64,000 bases of DNA from Microbacterium gallinarum (GCF_014837165.1 NZ_JACSPM010000001.1:153618-217617), one strand, 5' to 3'. Shown: positions 45,138 to 54,171, counted from the first letter of the stretch. Program-made: numbers and translations. Notes: a model not told the origin generated them from the letters alone.

Positions 45138-45993
45138 TCGCCGTCGTCGTCATGACGACTTCGAGACCGCCCTCGACGGGCTGCGCCTCGAGCGACACGG
45201 TCGCCTCGGCCAGGTCCGACAGCGACGACACGTGCGTTCCGCCGCAGGGGATGCGCACCTCCGCCGCGGGAAGCTCGCAGACCCACGTGCGGCGGTCGGC
45301 GAGGCTCGGGCCGTCGGCGTCGACGCGCACCGCTCCGCCGGTCGCGATCCACTCGGCGAGCAGCGCGTTCGCGCGCTCGGCCACCGCGGCGGGGTCGTCG
45401 AAGGCGGCAGGGTCGAACCCCTTGCGGCGCAGCGACTTGCCGATGCGGTAGACGTCGCGCGATCCGTCGGGAAGGATGCGCGACTCCTGGATCGCGAGGG
45501 CGTCGAACGCCGGGGCGCCGAGCGCATCGGTCGGTGTCTCCTTGCGCCAGGCGTCCGCGAGCGCGGCATCGAGCGCCAGCGAGGCGAGGTGGCAGGCGGT
45601 ATGCCCGGCTGAGAGGGCCGCGCGGTAGGCGGCATCCGCTTCGATCTCGACGGTGTCGCCCTCGGCGATGCCGTCGCCCTCGACGATGTGCGCGACCACG
45701 AAGGTCCAGCCATCGGTGCCCGTGCGGACCGGCACGTCGCGGCCGAGCACGAGCTCGTCGCCCTGCGTCGCCCCGACGACGGCGTCGACGATCGGGTGCG
45801 TCGCACCGCCCGCGCGCAGCGAGCCGCGGTCGGCCGGCTGGTCGGGCCACGCGGTGTCGACGGGATGGAACGCGGTCGCGCCGACCACGATGGCCGAGCG
45901 CCCGTCGCCGGCGTCGGCGACGTGCACGACCGTGCTCGTGGACGACGTCGCGCCGGATGCGTAGGTGATCGTCGTGCCGGTGACGGGGATCAC
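45127..45993 (-). CDS. AlaX-like (alanyl-tRNA editing SAD) hydrolase
   Basis: 288 residues. The zinc ligands of the AlaRS second additional domain are present: SAGHTACHLASLAL (HxxxH) and RIPCGGTHVSSLSD (Cys...His). These free-standing domains remove Ser or Gly mischarged onto tRNA-Ala. The first ~100 residues are the oligonucleotide-binding-like part. The GTG at 45993 overlaps the SDR stop by four bases. Confidence 0.88.
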   Translation of the reverse strand: MIPVTGTTITYASGATSSTSTVVHVADAGDGRSAIVVGATAFHPVDTAWPDQPADRGSLRAGGATHPIVDAVVGATQGDELVLGRDVPVRTGTDGWTFVVAHIVEGDGIAEGDTVEIEADAAYRAALSAGHTACHLASLALDAALADAWRKETPTDALGAPAFDALAIQESRILPDGSRDVYRIGKSLRRKGFDPAAFDDPAAVAERANALLAEWIATGGAVRVDADGPSLADRRTWVCELPAAEVRIPCGGTHVSSLSDLAEATVSLEAQPVEGGLEVVMTTTATRR

Positions 45994-46781
45994 GCGAGGC
46001 CGCCTTCGCCGCGCGGACGCAGCGGACCGCGGGCGAGCAGGTGCTGGGCGGACTGCGCGACCGGGCGCATCGTGATGAGGTCGAGGTTGACATGAGCCGG
46101 CGCGTCGAGCGCGTACGCGATCACGTCGGCGACGTCGTCGGCGGTGAGGGGCGCGAGAACGCCCTCGTACACACGCTCGGCCGCCACCTTGTCGCCGCCG
46201 AGCCGATTGGTCGTGAACTCCTCGGTGTACACCATCCCTGGGGCGACCTCGATGACGCGGATCGGCTCGCCGTTCAGCTCGAGCCGAAGGGCGTGCGCGA
46301 GCATCGCCTCGCCGGCCTTCGCGGCGTTGTAGCCCGCGCCGCCGGCGTAGGCCGTCTGCGCCGCGGTCGAGGTCACGAAGAGGGTGTCGGCGTGGCCGCC
46401 CTCGCGCGCGGCGCGGCGCAGCTGCGGCAGCAGCGCCGACACCAGTCGCTGAGCGGACAGCACGTTGACGTCGAACATCCACTGCCAGTCCTCGACGAGG
46501 CCGTCCTCGACGCGGTCGGCGCCGCGGGCGCCGCCGGCGATGTGCACGAGCGAGTGCACCGGACCGGAGCCGTCGAGGAACTCGGCGAGCGCCTCGACGT
46601 CGGCGTCGGAGGTGAGATCGGCGGCGAACGCCACCGCACCGGTCTCTGCTTCGAGCGTCTCGAGGCGGTCCGCCCGGCGGGCGACGGCGACGACATCCCA
46701 GCCTCGCGAGCGCAGCATCCGCGCCGTCGCTTCACCGATCCCCGAACTCGCCCCGGTCACCACAGCACGTCTGGTCGTCAT
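45990..46781 (-). CDS. SDR-family oxidoreductase
   Basis: 263 residues of the classical short-chain dehydrogenase fold. NAD(P)-binding TGASSGIGEATARML, N in HIAGGARG (NNAG-like), and the catalytic GYNAAKAGE with S/T upstream (TSTAAQTAYAG). Resembles serine 3-dehydrogenase/YdfG-like enzymes (VAPGMVYTEEF). Leaderless start at 46781. Co-translated with the AlaX-like gene. Confidence 0.9.
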   Translation of the reverse strand: MTTRRAVVTGASSGIGEATARMLRSRGWDVVAVARRADRLETLEAETGAVAFAADLTSDADVEALAEFLDGSGPVHSLVHIAGGARGADRVEDGLVEDWQWMFDVNVLSAQRLVSALLPQLRRAAREGGHADTLFVTSTAAQTAYAGGAGYNAAKAGEAMLAHALRLELNGEPIRVIEVAPGMVYTEEFTTNRLGGDKVAAERVYEGVLAPLTADDVADVIAYALDAPAHVNLDLITMRPVAQSAQHLLARGPLRPRGEGGLA

Positions 46782-46787
46782 GCCTCC

Positions 46788-46793
46788 ACGGTA
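46788..46793 (-). promoter_or_regulatory. Leaderless promoter of SDR-AlaX
   Basis: TACCGT on the minus strand, six bases before the ATG at 46781. Confidence 0.55.
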
Positions 46794-46835
46794 CCCATTC
46801 CGCCCCAGGTCGTCCGCCGTCCGCGCGGCCCGCAG

Positions 46836-46887
46836 GTTACGTCACATTTCCCTTTCGTTGTTGACAAGGTCGCGCCATCCGTACTGT
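46836..46887 (+). promoter_or_regulatory. Putative metY promoter
   Basis: TTGACA (46861-46866) and TACTGT (46882-46887), spacing 15 bases (short). A GTTACG word at 46836-46841 matches in reverse the CCGTAAC words before metX. Confidence 0.45.
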
Positions 46888-46939
46888 CGATCCGGTCGGG
46901 GGATGCCGCCTCCGCCCACTGAACCCGCAGGAGCAAGCC

Positions 46940-48262
46940 ATGTCCGCACCCGAGAACTGGCGTTTCGAGACCAAGCAGATCCACTCCGGTGCCGCACCGG
47001 ACCCGGTCACCAAGGCCCGTGCCACGCCGATCTACCAGACGACCTCGTACGTGTTCGACAACGCCGACCACGCCGCGAACCTCTTCGCGCTGGCCGAGTT
47101 CGGCAACATCTACACCCGCATCCAGAACCCGACGCAGGCCGTTGTCGAGGAGCGCCTCGCCGCGCTCGAGGGTGGCACCGGTGCGCTCCTCGTCGCCAGC
47201 GGCCAGGCCGCCGAGACCTTCGCGGTGCTCAACATCGCCCAGGCCGGCGACCACATCGTGTCGTCGAGCTCGATCTACGGCGGCACGTACAACCTCTTCA
47301 AGTACACGCTCGCCAAGCTCGGCATCGAGACCACGTTCGTCGAGAACCAGGACGACCCCGAGGAGTGGCGCCGCGCCGTCCGCCCGAACACGAAGCTCTT
47401 CTTCGCCGAGACCATCGGCAACCCGAAGATCAACGTGCTCGACATCCGCACGGTGGCCGACGTCGCCCACGAGAACGGCATCCCGCTCATCGTCGACAAC
47501 ACGATCGCGACGCCGTACCTCATCAAGCCCTTCGAGCACGGCGCCGACATCGTCATCCACTCGGCTACCAAGTTCCTCGGCGGTCACGGCACGGTCATCG
47601 GCGGCGTCATCGTCGACGGCGGAAAGTTCGAGTGGTCGAAGAACGTCGAGAAGTTCCCGGGCCTCACCGAGCCCGACCCCTCGTACCACGGCGCGTCCTA
47701 CACGGCCGCGGTCGGCGACCCGCTCGCCTACATCATCAAGGCTCGCGTGCAGCTGCTCCGCGACCTCGGTGCGGCCATCTCTCCGCAGAGCGCGTGGCTG
47801 CTGATCCAGGGCATCGAGACCCTGTCGCTGCGCATCGAGCGTCACGTGCAGAACGCGCAGGAGATCGCGGAGTGGCTCGAGAATCAGGACGACGTCGCGT
47901 CGGTCAACTACTCGGGCCTCCCCACGTCGCCGTGGTACGCGGCTGCCAACACCTACGCGCCGAAGGGCGTCGGCGCCGTGCTGTCGTTCGAGCTCAAGGG
48001 CGGTGTCGAGGCGGGCCGCGAGTTCGTAAACTCGCTCACCCTGTTCAGCCACCTCGCCAACATCGGCGACGTGCGCTCGCTCGTCATCCACCCCGCGTCG
48101 ACCACGCACTCGCAGCTCACGCCCGAGCAGCAGCTCACCACCGGTGTCACGCCGGGCCTGGTGCGCCTGTCGGTCGGCCTCGAGAACATCGACGACCTAA
48201 AGGCCGACCTCGAGCAGGCGCTCGCGGCGGCTCGTCGCGTGTCGGAGGCTGCGCGCGCCTGA
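46940..48262 (+). CDS. metY: O-acetylhomoserine sulfhydrylase
   Basis: PLP enzyme making homocysteine (or methionine with methanethiol) from O-acetylhomoserine and sulfide. 440 residues, full length. QTTSYVFDNADHAANLF, ALEGGTGALLVASGQAAE, and the PLP lysine in HSATKFLGGHG mark the long MetY class. CAGGAG precedes the ATG. A strong terminator follows. metX, supplying the substrate, lies 2.3 kb downstream. Confidence 0.97.
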   Translation: MSAPENWRFETKQIHSGAAPDPVTKARATPIYQTTSYVFDNADHAANLFALAEFGNIYTRIQNPTQAVVEERLAALEGGTGALLVASGQAAETFAVLNIAQAGDHIVSSSSIYGGTYNLFKYTLAKLGIETTFVENQDDPEEWRRAVRPNTKLFFAETIGNPKINVLDIRTVADVAHENGIPLIVDNTIATPYLIKPFEHGADIVIHSATKFLGGHGTVIGGVIVDGGKFEWSKNVEKFPGLTEPDPSYHGASYTAAVGDPLAYIIKARVQLLRDLGAAISPQSAWLLIQGIETLSLRIERHVQNAQEIAEWLENQDDVASVNYSGLPTSPWYAAANTYAPKGVGAVLSFELKGGVEAGREFVNSLTLFSHLANIGDVRSLVIHPASTTHSQLTPEQQLTTGVTPGLVRLSVGLENIDDLKADLEQALAAARRVSEAARA

Positions 48263-48278
48263 CGTCGGTTTCAGATCA

Positions 48279-48320
48279 GCGGATGCCTCGGCCCACGCGG
48301 GCCGGGGCATCCGCAGTTCT
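48279..48320 (+). terminator. metY terminator built from the GGATGCC/GGCATCC word
   Basis: 16-base stem GCGGATGCCTCGGCCC/GGGCCGGGGCATCCGC with ACGC loop and one wobble, followed by AGTTCTGTCT. It also lies at the end of the convergent cyclase-like gene. Confidence 0.85.
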
Positions 48321-48336
48321 GTCTCCGGGGCCGGCG

Positions 48337-49280
48337 TCAGCCTGCGTCCCACCAGCGCAGCACGCGCAGGGCGCGGAGGGTGACCCACCGGCTCGGGAAG
48401 CCGTCGCCCTCGCCGTCCAGCTCGAACAGCATCGGCCCTTCGTGGTGGTTCTCGAATCGGAACATCCCGTTCTCGAGGCGCTTCGCCCGAATGAGCTCGA
48501 CGGCCTCGGCGCAGCGCTCGTCGCGCTCGGGCGGGCGAGTCGGAAGTACTCCAGCCCGCGGAGCACGTCGTAGAACCATCGCCCGGGAACCGACGTCATG
48601 GTCATGCGCGGGTCGGGAACGGTGCCGTCGGACTTGCGCCGGAAGAGCCGGCGCTCGAGGAGCCACTCCTCGCCGCGGAGCCTGCTCTCCCGCAGCTCGT
48701 CGCTGTGACCGGCGTGCTCCCCCCACTGCCAGAGCCCCTCGATGGCGCAGATCGTGGAGTGGAAGGAGCTCGGCGCGGCGGTGTCTTCCTCCCAGCAGTT
48801 CCACCCGCCGTCGGCGTGCTGCGTGGCGAGAAGTGTCGCCGCGATCGGAGAGGCGTCGTCGCGCCGGAAGTACCCGCCGACGGTGAGCGCGATGCCGTTG
48901 ATGCAGGGCTCGATCTCGCCCTCGAAGTAGGGTGCGCCGTTGTACTCCCAGCGGGCACCCTCAGCCGCCCGCTGCACAGCCGCGCGCACCGCGTCGGCAC
49001 CGGGGTCGACGCCGTACTCGGCCAGCGACTGCAGGGAGAAGTGGGTCGCCGTCCAGGCGTCGTAGAACGGCCGCTCCTCGTCGACCCACCCGGGCCGATA
49101 GGTGCCGGCATCCCACCGCCCGTCTGCGTCCTGCTCGGCGAGCATCCGGGCGCCCCAGCCTTCGGTCGCCACGCGGGCGCGCTCGGCCGCGACCTCGTCT
49201 GCGGGAGCATCGGTGAGGTCGCGCATCACCTGCCAGCGAATCGCCGGGTCGCCGCTCATGAGGTACTCGATGACGTCCAT
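48337..49280 (-). pseudogene. Squalene-cyclase/prenyltransferase-repeat-like gene, frameshifted
   Basis: Reading from the ATG at 49280 (TAGCAT seven bases upstream), MDVIEYLMSGDPAIRWQ and QHADGGWNCWEED are typical of actinobacterial squalene-cyclase-like (α/α-toroid) proteins of unknown substrate. Near 48528-48535 the similarity leaves this frame: it continues to an unrelated tail ending at 48276, while the expected C-terminus (ERDERCAEAVELIRAKRLEN... VLRWWDAG) lies in the neighbouring frame ending at 48337. One missing base in a CCCGCCC run explains it. Either a real mutation or a sequencing error. Confidence 0.8.
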
Positions 49281-49293
49281 TCCACGCATGCTA
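49281..49293 (-). promoter_or_regulatory. Leaderless promoter of the cyclase-like gene
   Basis: TAGCAT (minus strand, 49288-49293), seven bases before the ATG at 49280. Confidence 0.55.
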
Positions 49294-49327
49294 GACCGGC
49301 CCGGTGACACCGTCACCGGAGCGCTCG

Positions 49328-49339
49328 TAGGGTGGGGCG
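49328..49339 (+). promoter_or_regulatory. Leaderless promoter of the DUF2332 gene
   Basis: TAGGGT (49328-49333), six bases before the GTG at 49340. Confidence 0.6.
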
Positions 49340-50359
49340 GTGAGCACCGATCCGCGCGATGAGATCGCGGCCTTCTACGACGACTTCGGCCGTCGCTGGG
49401 CGCACGGCACCTCCCCTCTGTACGAGGACTGGGCGCTCGGCATCGCGCGTGATCCCGAGGTGCTCGCGCGGCTCGCGGCGCTCCCCCGGGCGAAGCAGCA
49501 GCCGAACCTCATGTTCGCCGCCGCGCGATGGGAGGGCGCGGCACTGAGCCCGTACCACGAGGTGCGCCCGTGGCTGCTGGAGCACTGGGACCGCATCGTG
49601 GGGACGGGCGCCGCCCGCACGGTGCAGACGAACGAGGCCAATCGCTGTGCGACCTGGCTGCCGCCGCTCTCGCGCATCGACGGGCCCGTCGCCCTGCTCG
49701 AGGTCGGGGCCGCCGCCGGGCTGTGCCTGTTCCCCGACCGGTACAGCGTCGATTACGCCACGCCCGCCGGCCGACGGCGCATCGACCCGCCGGACGGGCC
49801 GAGCGAGGTGGTGCTGGCCTGCACCGTCGACGAGGAGGCATCCGTCCCCGCCCGCTCTCCCGACGTGGTCTGGCGGCGCGGGATCGACCTCGACCCCATC
49901 GACTCCGGCGATGCCGATGCCGTCGACTGGCTCGCGAACCTCATCTGGCCCGGGCCCGACCACGACGCCCGGGTCGCCCGGTTGCGCGCGGCCGCTGCGA
50001 TCGCGGCATCCGATCCTCCCGAGATCGTCCGCGGCGATCTGCTGGAGCGGGTAACGGATGTCGCGGCCGCCGCTCCCCCGGAGGCCACGCTGGTCGTCTT
50101 CCACAGCGCGGTGCTGCTGTACCTCGACGCGGCGCAGCGCCGCCGGTTCGCCGACATCATGGGCGGGCTCGGCGACGCGATCGGCCGCCGGGTGGTGTGG
50201 CTGTCGAACGAGACGACGGGCACGCTCGACGAGATCGACGCGCAGCTGCCGCCCGGCACGCCGACGGACCACCGCTTCGTGCAGACGTGGGACGCCCGAC
50301 CGATCGCCCTCGCGGGCCAGCACGGCGCGCTGTACGAAACGGCGCCGTTCGCGCGCTGA
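49340..50359 (+). CDS. DUF2332 family protein
   Basis: 339 residues from the GTG at 49340. Family hallmarks: YEDWALGIARDPEVLARLAALP, TNEANRCATWLPPL, LLEVGAAAGLCLFPDRY (SAM-methyltransferase-like glycine loop), DVVWRRGIDLDPID and LVVFHSAVLLYLD. Function unknown; a methyltransferase-like Rossmann fold is inferred. Leaderless start. Confidence 0.9.
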   Translation: MSTDPRDEIAAFYDDFGRRWAHGTSPLYEDWALGIARDPEVLARLAALPRAKQQPNLMFAAARWEGAALSPYHEVRPWLLEHWDRIVGTGAARTVQTNEANRCATWLPPLSRIDGPVALLEVGAAAGLCLFPDRYSVDYATPAGRRRIDPPDGPSEVVLACTVDEEASVPARSPDVVWRRGIDLDPIDSGDADAVDWLANLIWPGPDHDARVARLRAAAAIAASDPPEIVRGDLLERVTDVAAAAPPEATLVVFHSAVLLYLDAAQRRRFADIMGGLGDAIGRRVVWLSNETTGTLDEIDAQLPPGTPTDHRFVQTWDARPIALAGQHGALYETAPFAR

Positions 50360-50385
50360 GGCAGGACGGGCGTCGCGCGAGCGCG

Positions 50386-50459
50386 TGCCACCGTCAGGCG
50401 ACACGCCGCCCGCGCGACCCCTGCCACCGCCACCCGCGGCGTGCGTCCTGACGCTGGCA
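50386..50459. other. 74-base imperfect palindrome with symmetric internal loops
   Basis: TGCCA-2-GTCAGG-4-ACGCCGC-26-GCGGCGT-4-CCTGAC-2-TGGCA between the DUF2332 and metX genes. Blocks and loops are equal on both arms, as at 32176-32237. May end the DUF2332 transcript or act before metX. Confidence 0.65.
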
Positions 50460-50468
50460 CTCGACGCG

Positions 50469-50488
50469 CCGTAACGCCCCTCCGTAAC
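50469..50488 (+). promoter_or_regulatory. Direct repeat CCGTAAC before metX
   Basis: CCGTAAC at 50469-50475 and 50482-50488, 13 bases apart, ~40 bases upstream of the metX start. The reverse of its core occurs before metY. Candidate binding site of a shared regulator. Confidence 0.35.
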
Positions 50489-50528
50489 ACTCGGCCCACG
50501 GGCAGGGGCCGGGCGGGAGAATAGGCGG

Positions 50529-51734
50529 ATGGACTGGCAGACCTCCGAAGACACCGTGCCGTCGGCACCGGTGACGGAGGCCGACGCGCGCCTGCTGCTG
50601 GGCCGCCCGCCGGCTACGGGCGCGTGGCGCGACGGCGACCCGGTTGGCGAGCGTCACTTCGCCGCGTTCGGGTCGTTCCGCACCGAGGGCGGCCGTGAGC
50701 TTCCCGCCTATCGCCTCGCCTACGAGACGTGGGGCGAGCTCAACACCGCGCGCGACAACGCCGTGCTGGTGCTCCACGCCCTGACCGGCGACAGCCACGT
50801 GCGCGGACCGGCCGGGCCGGGGCATCCCACGACCGGCTGGTGGGACGACATCGTCGGTCCCGGCGCACCCATCGACACCGACCGCTGGTTCGTCGTCGCA
50901 CCGAACATGCTCGGCGGCTGCCAGGGCTCGACCGGCCCCGCGAGCATCGGCCCCGACGGCTACGAATGGGCGTCGCGGTTCCCGTACCTCACGATCCGCG
51001 ACCAGGTCGCCGCGCAGGTGCGCCTCGCCGACGCCCTCGGCATCGACGTGTGGGCCGGCGTCATCGGCGGATCGATGGGCGGGATGCATGCGCTGGAGTG
51101 GGCCGTCGGTCTGCCCGACCGCGTCGAGCGCGTCGGCATCCTCTCGGCTCCGCCCGTCAACACCGCCGACCAGATCGCGCTCAACTCGGTGCAGCTCGAG
51201 GCCATCCGCATCGATCCGCGGTTCCAAGGCGGCGAGTACTACGACGCCGCCGACGGGGACGGCCCGAACCGCGGACTCGCGCTCGCCCGCCGCATGGCGC
51301 TGCTCAACTACCGCTCTCCCACCGAGCTCAACCAGCGCTTCCAGCGCTCGTGGCAGTCCGGCGTCAGCCCCCTCGGCCACGGCGGCCGGTTCGCGGTGGA
51401 GTCCTACCTCGACTTCCACGGCAACAAGTTCACGCGCCGCTTCGATGCCAACTCCTACATCACGCTCGTCGAGGCGATGAACTCGCACGACGTCGGCCGC
51501 GACCGCGGCGGCATCGACGACGCCCTCGCACGCGTGACCGCCACCGCGCTCGTCCTCGGGATCGACAGCGACCGGCTCTTCCCGATCGACGGTCAGCACC
51601 GCATCGCGCGCGGCATCCGTCACACCCTCGACGGCGACCGCTCCGTCGTGCTCGCGAGCGACTTCGGCCACGACGGCTTCCTCATCGAGACGCACGCCGT
51701 CGGCACGCACGTCCGTCGCCTGCTCGAAGGCTGA
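50529..51734 (+). CDS. metX: Homoserine O-acetyltransferase
   Basis: Acetylates homoserine to enter methionine synthesis. 401 residues, α/β-hydrolase. Nucleophile Ser in GVIGGSMGGMHALEW (S182), Asp in LGIDSDRLFPI, His in SDFGHDGFL. LTGDSHVRGPAGPGHPTTGWWD is the conserved MetX region. The ATG at 50529 has a weak upstream context. It feeds metY, 2.3 kb upstream. Confidence 0.97.
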   Translation: MDWQTSEDTVPSAPVTEADARLLLGRPPATGAWRDGDPVGERHFAAFGSFRTEGGRELPAYRLAYETWGELNTARDNAVLVLHALTGDSHVRGPAGPGHPTTGWWDDIVGPGAPIDTDRWFVVAPNMLGGCQGSTGPASIGPDGYEWASRFPYLTIRDQVAAQVRLADALGIDVWAGVIGGSMGGMHALEWAVGLPDRVERVGILSAPPVNTADQIALNSVQLEAIRIDPRFQGGEYYDAADGDGPNRGLALARRMALLNYRSPTELNQRFQRSWQSGVSPLGHGGRFAVESYLDFHGNKFTRRFDANSYITLVEAMNSHDVGRDRGGIDDALARVTATALVLGIDSDRLFPIDGQHRIARGIRHTLDGDRSVVLASDFGHDGFLIETHAVGTHVRRLLEG

Positions 51735-51742
51735 CCGGCGGG

Positions 51743-52495
51743 TCACTCCGCCTCGGTGTACCTCCAGGGCAGCGCGCCGATCTCCAGACGGTGACGGGCA
51801 GCGGATGCCGCGGCATCCGTCCTCTCCTCGTATTCGGCATCGCCGTGCCAGAGCAGCAGCGGACCCTCGGCACCGCGCCGGGCGACGGTCTCGAAGCGGC
51901 GGATGCCTCCGAGGCGCGCGGAGTCGAGGACCGAGCCGGCGTCGGGATGGCCGACGAGGTGATGCAGCGTGACCCACGTCGGCGGGTAGAGCGTCAGTTC
52001 GCCGCGGCCGTGCCGGGCCAGCACCTCGGCGGGTGCGACCCACTCGGCGGTGACCGCTTCGTCGGGCGAGAGGGTCAGCGGCCCGTCGGGCGCGGCCACG
52101 ACGAAGAACCAGGTGCGGATGCGCACCTTCAGCCCGGGCGGCGGATCCCAGCACGACAGGGTGACGAGGTCTGCGGCGTCGACGACGAGTCCGACCTCCT
52201 CGACGGTCTCGCGGACGGCCGCACGCCGGGCGGTGTCCTCCTCGGCGTCGCGCGCACGATGGTCCGCGGCGTCGAGCTTGCCTCCGGGGAACACCCACGC
52301 ACCGGCGAACGAACCTCGGTCGGGGCGCTCGATGAGCAGCACCTGCGGGCCGTCGGCCGTGTCGCGGAGGATGACGACGGTCGCGGCGACCGGGATGTCA
52401 TCGCCGGCGTCGTCGGCACGCCGAGGACGCGAGTCGCCGATGGCGTCGGCGAGAGCGCTCACCGCACGATCAGGAGACGGCGTCGGCGCGGACAT
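51743..52495 (-). CDS. NUDIX hydrolase
   Basis: 250 residues from the ATG at 52495. NUDIX box: GGKLDAADHR...ARRAAVRETVEEVGLVV, carrying REtvEEvG, with a long insertion between the first Gly and the catalytic helix. AWVFPGGKLD precedes it. Acts on a nucleoside diphosphate-linked or CoA-like substrate; identity unknown. Similar to NUDT19/CoA-diphosphatase-like long NUDIX proteins. Leaderless start. Convergent with metX. Confidence 0.85.
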   Translation of the reverse strand: MSAPTPSPDRAVSALADAIGDSRPRRADDAGDDIPVAATVVILRDTADGPQVLLIERPDRGSFAGAWVFPGGKLDAADHRARDAEEDTARRAAVRETVEEVGLVVDAADLVTLSCWDPPPGLKVRIRTWFFVVAAPDGPLTLSPDEAVTAEWVAPAEVLARHGRGELTLYPPTWVTLHHLVGHPDAGSVLDSARLGGIRRFETVARRGAEGPLLLWHGDAEYEERTDAAASAARHRLEIGALPWRYTEAE

Positions 52496-52508
52496 GCCCC
52501 TCACTCTA
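52496..52508 (-). promoter_or_regulatory. Leaderless promoter of the NUDIX gene
   Basis: TAGAGT (minus strand, 52503-52508), seven bases before the ATG at 52495. Confidence 0.65.
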
Positions 52509-52525
52509 TGGCGCGTGCGGGGCGG

Positions 52526-52852
52526 TCACTCGCCCTGCGGCTTCGGCGTCTGCTCGTCGATGGCCGCTTCGAGGCGTTCGATCTTCCCGTCGAGCTCGCC
52601 GCTGTAGCCGGGCCGGATGTCGGCCTTGAGCACCAGCGACACGCGCGACCCGTACGGCTGGACCGCCTCGGTCGCGCGCCGGACGACGTCGAACACCGCG
52701 TCCCACTCCCCCTCGATCTCGGTGAACATCGAGGTCGTGCGGTGCGGCAGTCCGCTGTCACGGACGACGCGGACGGCCGCGGCGACGGCGTCGTGCACTG
52801 AGCCGTCGGCGTTGCCGGTGCCGCTGGGTGCGACGGAGAAGGCGACGAGCAT
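52526..52852 (-). CDS. Thiamine-binding (YqgV/MTH1187) family protein
   Basis: 108 residues. MLVAFSVAPSGTG, VRVVRDSGLPHRTTSMFTEIEGEWDAVFDVV and RVSLVLKADIRPG are hallmarks of the MTH1187/YkoF-like family, which binds thiamine or related ligands as small ferredoxin-fold oligomers. GGAGG lies eight bases before the ATG. It is 18 bases after the GT87-like gene stop, probably co-transcribed with it. Confidence 0.88.
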   Translation of the reverse strand: MLVAFSVAPSGTGNADGSVHDAVAAAVRVVRDSGLPHRTTSMFTEIEGEWDAVFDVVRRATEAVQPYGSRVSLVLKADIRPGYSGELDGKIERLEAAIDEQTPKPQGE

Positions 52853-52869
52853 GGGGAACCTCCGGAGGG

Positions 52870-54087
52870 TCAGGGAGTGGTGGACAGGGAAGCGGACGGG
52901 CGCACCCGCAGGGGCACGCGGGCGACGGACGCGATCGCCCAGACGAGAAGCGCGACCATCACGACGTTGCGGGCGGTGAGCACACTGACGGCGAGGGTCT
53001 CGGCCAGGATCAGCCGGGCGTAGAGCAGCGGGTACACGAGGTGCGTCAGGAGCGCCGCGGCGAGGGCGGCCACGGCCGGCATCGTCCAGCGCCGGCGGTC
53101 GAGCACCAGGCCCAGAACGAGCGGGGCGATGATCCACGTGAGGAACTGCGGCGAGCCGACCTTGTTGAACACGATGAACGCCAGCACGAGGGCGAGCCCG
53201 AGCGACGGGAAGAGGGCCGCGAAACTGGCGCCGCGCCAGGCCTTCACGGCGCCGAGGGCGGCGATCGCCAGGACCGCGAGCGCGAGCACGGGGGTCATCG
53301 CGGCGATCACGGCGTCGACGTTGGCACCGGTGACCTGGAAGGTGAGGATCTCGGTGTCGTAGTAGACGAATGCGCCGTCGACGCCCGCCGCAGCCTGCCA
53401 CAGGAACCAGGCCGTCACCGGCGCCTCGAGCTGAAGACCCCGGCCGGTCTGCCCCGACACGAACCCGAGCAGATGCGCACCGCCTCCGGCGACGACGACC
53501 GCGATCACGATGAGCGCCGTCACGATGAGCGCACCGCCGATCACGATCCTCCGGCGACGGACGGCGATCAGTGCGGCGGCGAGCAGGGCGGCGGGCCACA
53601 CCTTCATCCAGGTGCCCGCAGCCAACAGCATCGACGCGAGGAGCGGGCGCCCCACGAGCCACAGGCACCCGGCGATCCCGAGCGAGACCGTGATGCCATC
53701 GAGGCGGTACAAGCCGACCGGCCCCAGCAGGAGCAGGAAGGCCAGCCAGAACGCCGCGGCCAGGGTGCGTCCGCGCGAGCGGCCACGGCCGACGAGGAGG
53801 GCGAATGCGAGCGCGTTCGCGACCGTCACCAGCGCCACCCACGCGAACTCGAAACCGATGAGTCCCTTGACGGCGAACGCGAGGACCATGGGCACGAGGG
53901 CGAGCTGCGGGTAGATCCAGCTCTGGGTGATCCCCATGATCGCCGAGCCCTCGACGGCCGCGCGGGCCCACGGCTCGTACACGAGGGGCACGTCGCCCCG
54001 CGGCGTGTTCGGCTCGGTGAAGCCCAGCACGGCGACGACGAGGTGGACCAGCACGAATGCGATCCACAGCCCGGCGCGCCTCGACAT
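52870..54087 (-). CDS. GT87-like (DUF2029) polytopic membrane protein
   Basis: 405 residues with ~11 TM segments. PRGDVPLVYEPWAR and the acidic loop are typical of mannosyltransferase-like GT87/GT-C proteins. PIWYPQLALVP-type and WMKVWPAALLAAAL segments support the class. Likely transfers a sugar from polyprenyl phosphate on the outer leaflet; substrate unknown. Leaderless start at 54087. Confidence 0.83.
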   Translation of the reverse strand: MSRRAGLWIAFVLVHLVVAVLGFTEPNTPRGDVPLVYEPWARAAVEGSAIMGITQSWIYPQLALVPMVLAFAVKGLIGFEFAWVALVTVANALAFALLVGRGRSRGRTLAAAFWLAFLLLLGPVGLYRLDGITVSLGIAGCLWLVGRPLLASMLLAAGTWMKVWPAALLAAALIAVRRRRIVIGGALIVTALIVIAVVVAGGGAHLLGFVSGQTGRGLQLEAPVTAWFLWQAAAGVDGAFVYYDTEILTFQVTGANVDAVIAAMTPVLALAVLAIAALGAVKAWRGASFAALFPSLGLALVLAFIVFNKVGSPQFLTWIIAPLVLGLVLDRRRWTMPAVAALAAALLTHLVYPLLYARLILAETLAVSVLTARNVVMVALLVWAIASVARVPLRVRPSASLSTTP

Positions 54088-54099
54088 CGTGCCATCCTA
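54088..54099 (-). promoter_or_regulatory. Leaderless promoter of the GT87-like gene
   Basis: TAGGAT (minus strand, 54094-54099), six bases before the ATG at 54087. Confidence 0.65.
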
Positions 54100-54171
54100 T
54101 TTCGCCGAGGCAGGGCCGCCCGACGGTGGCGGCTCGGCCGCCGGCCCGCCCACGTCGACCGGGCGAGGTCG

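Noticed and set aside
46794..46939. SAM riboswitch before metY
   Set aside because: No SAM-I, SAM-II or SAM-IV core motifs; only a promoter-like pair and GTTACG are visible.
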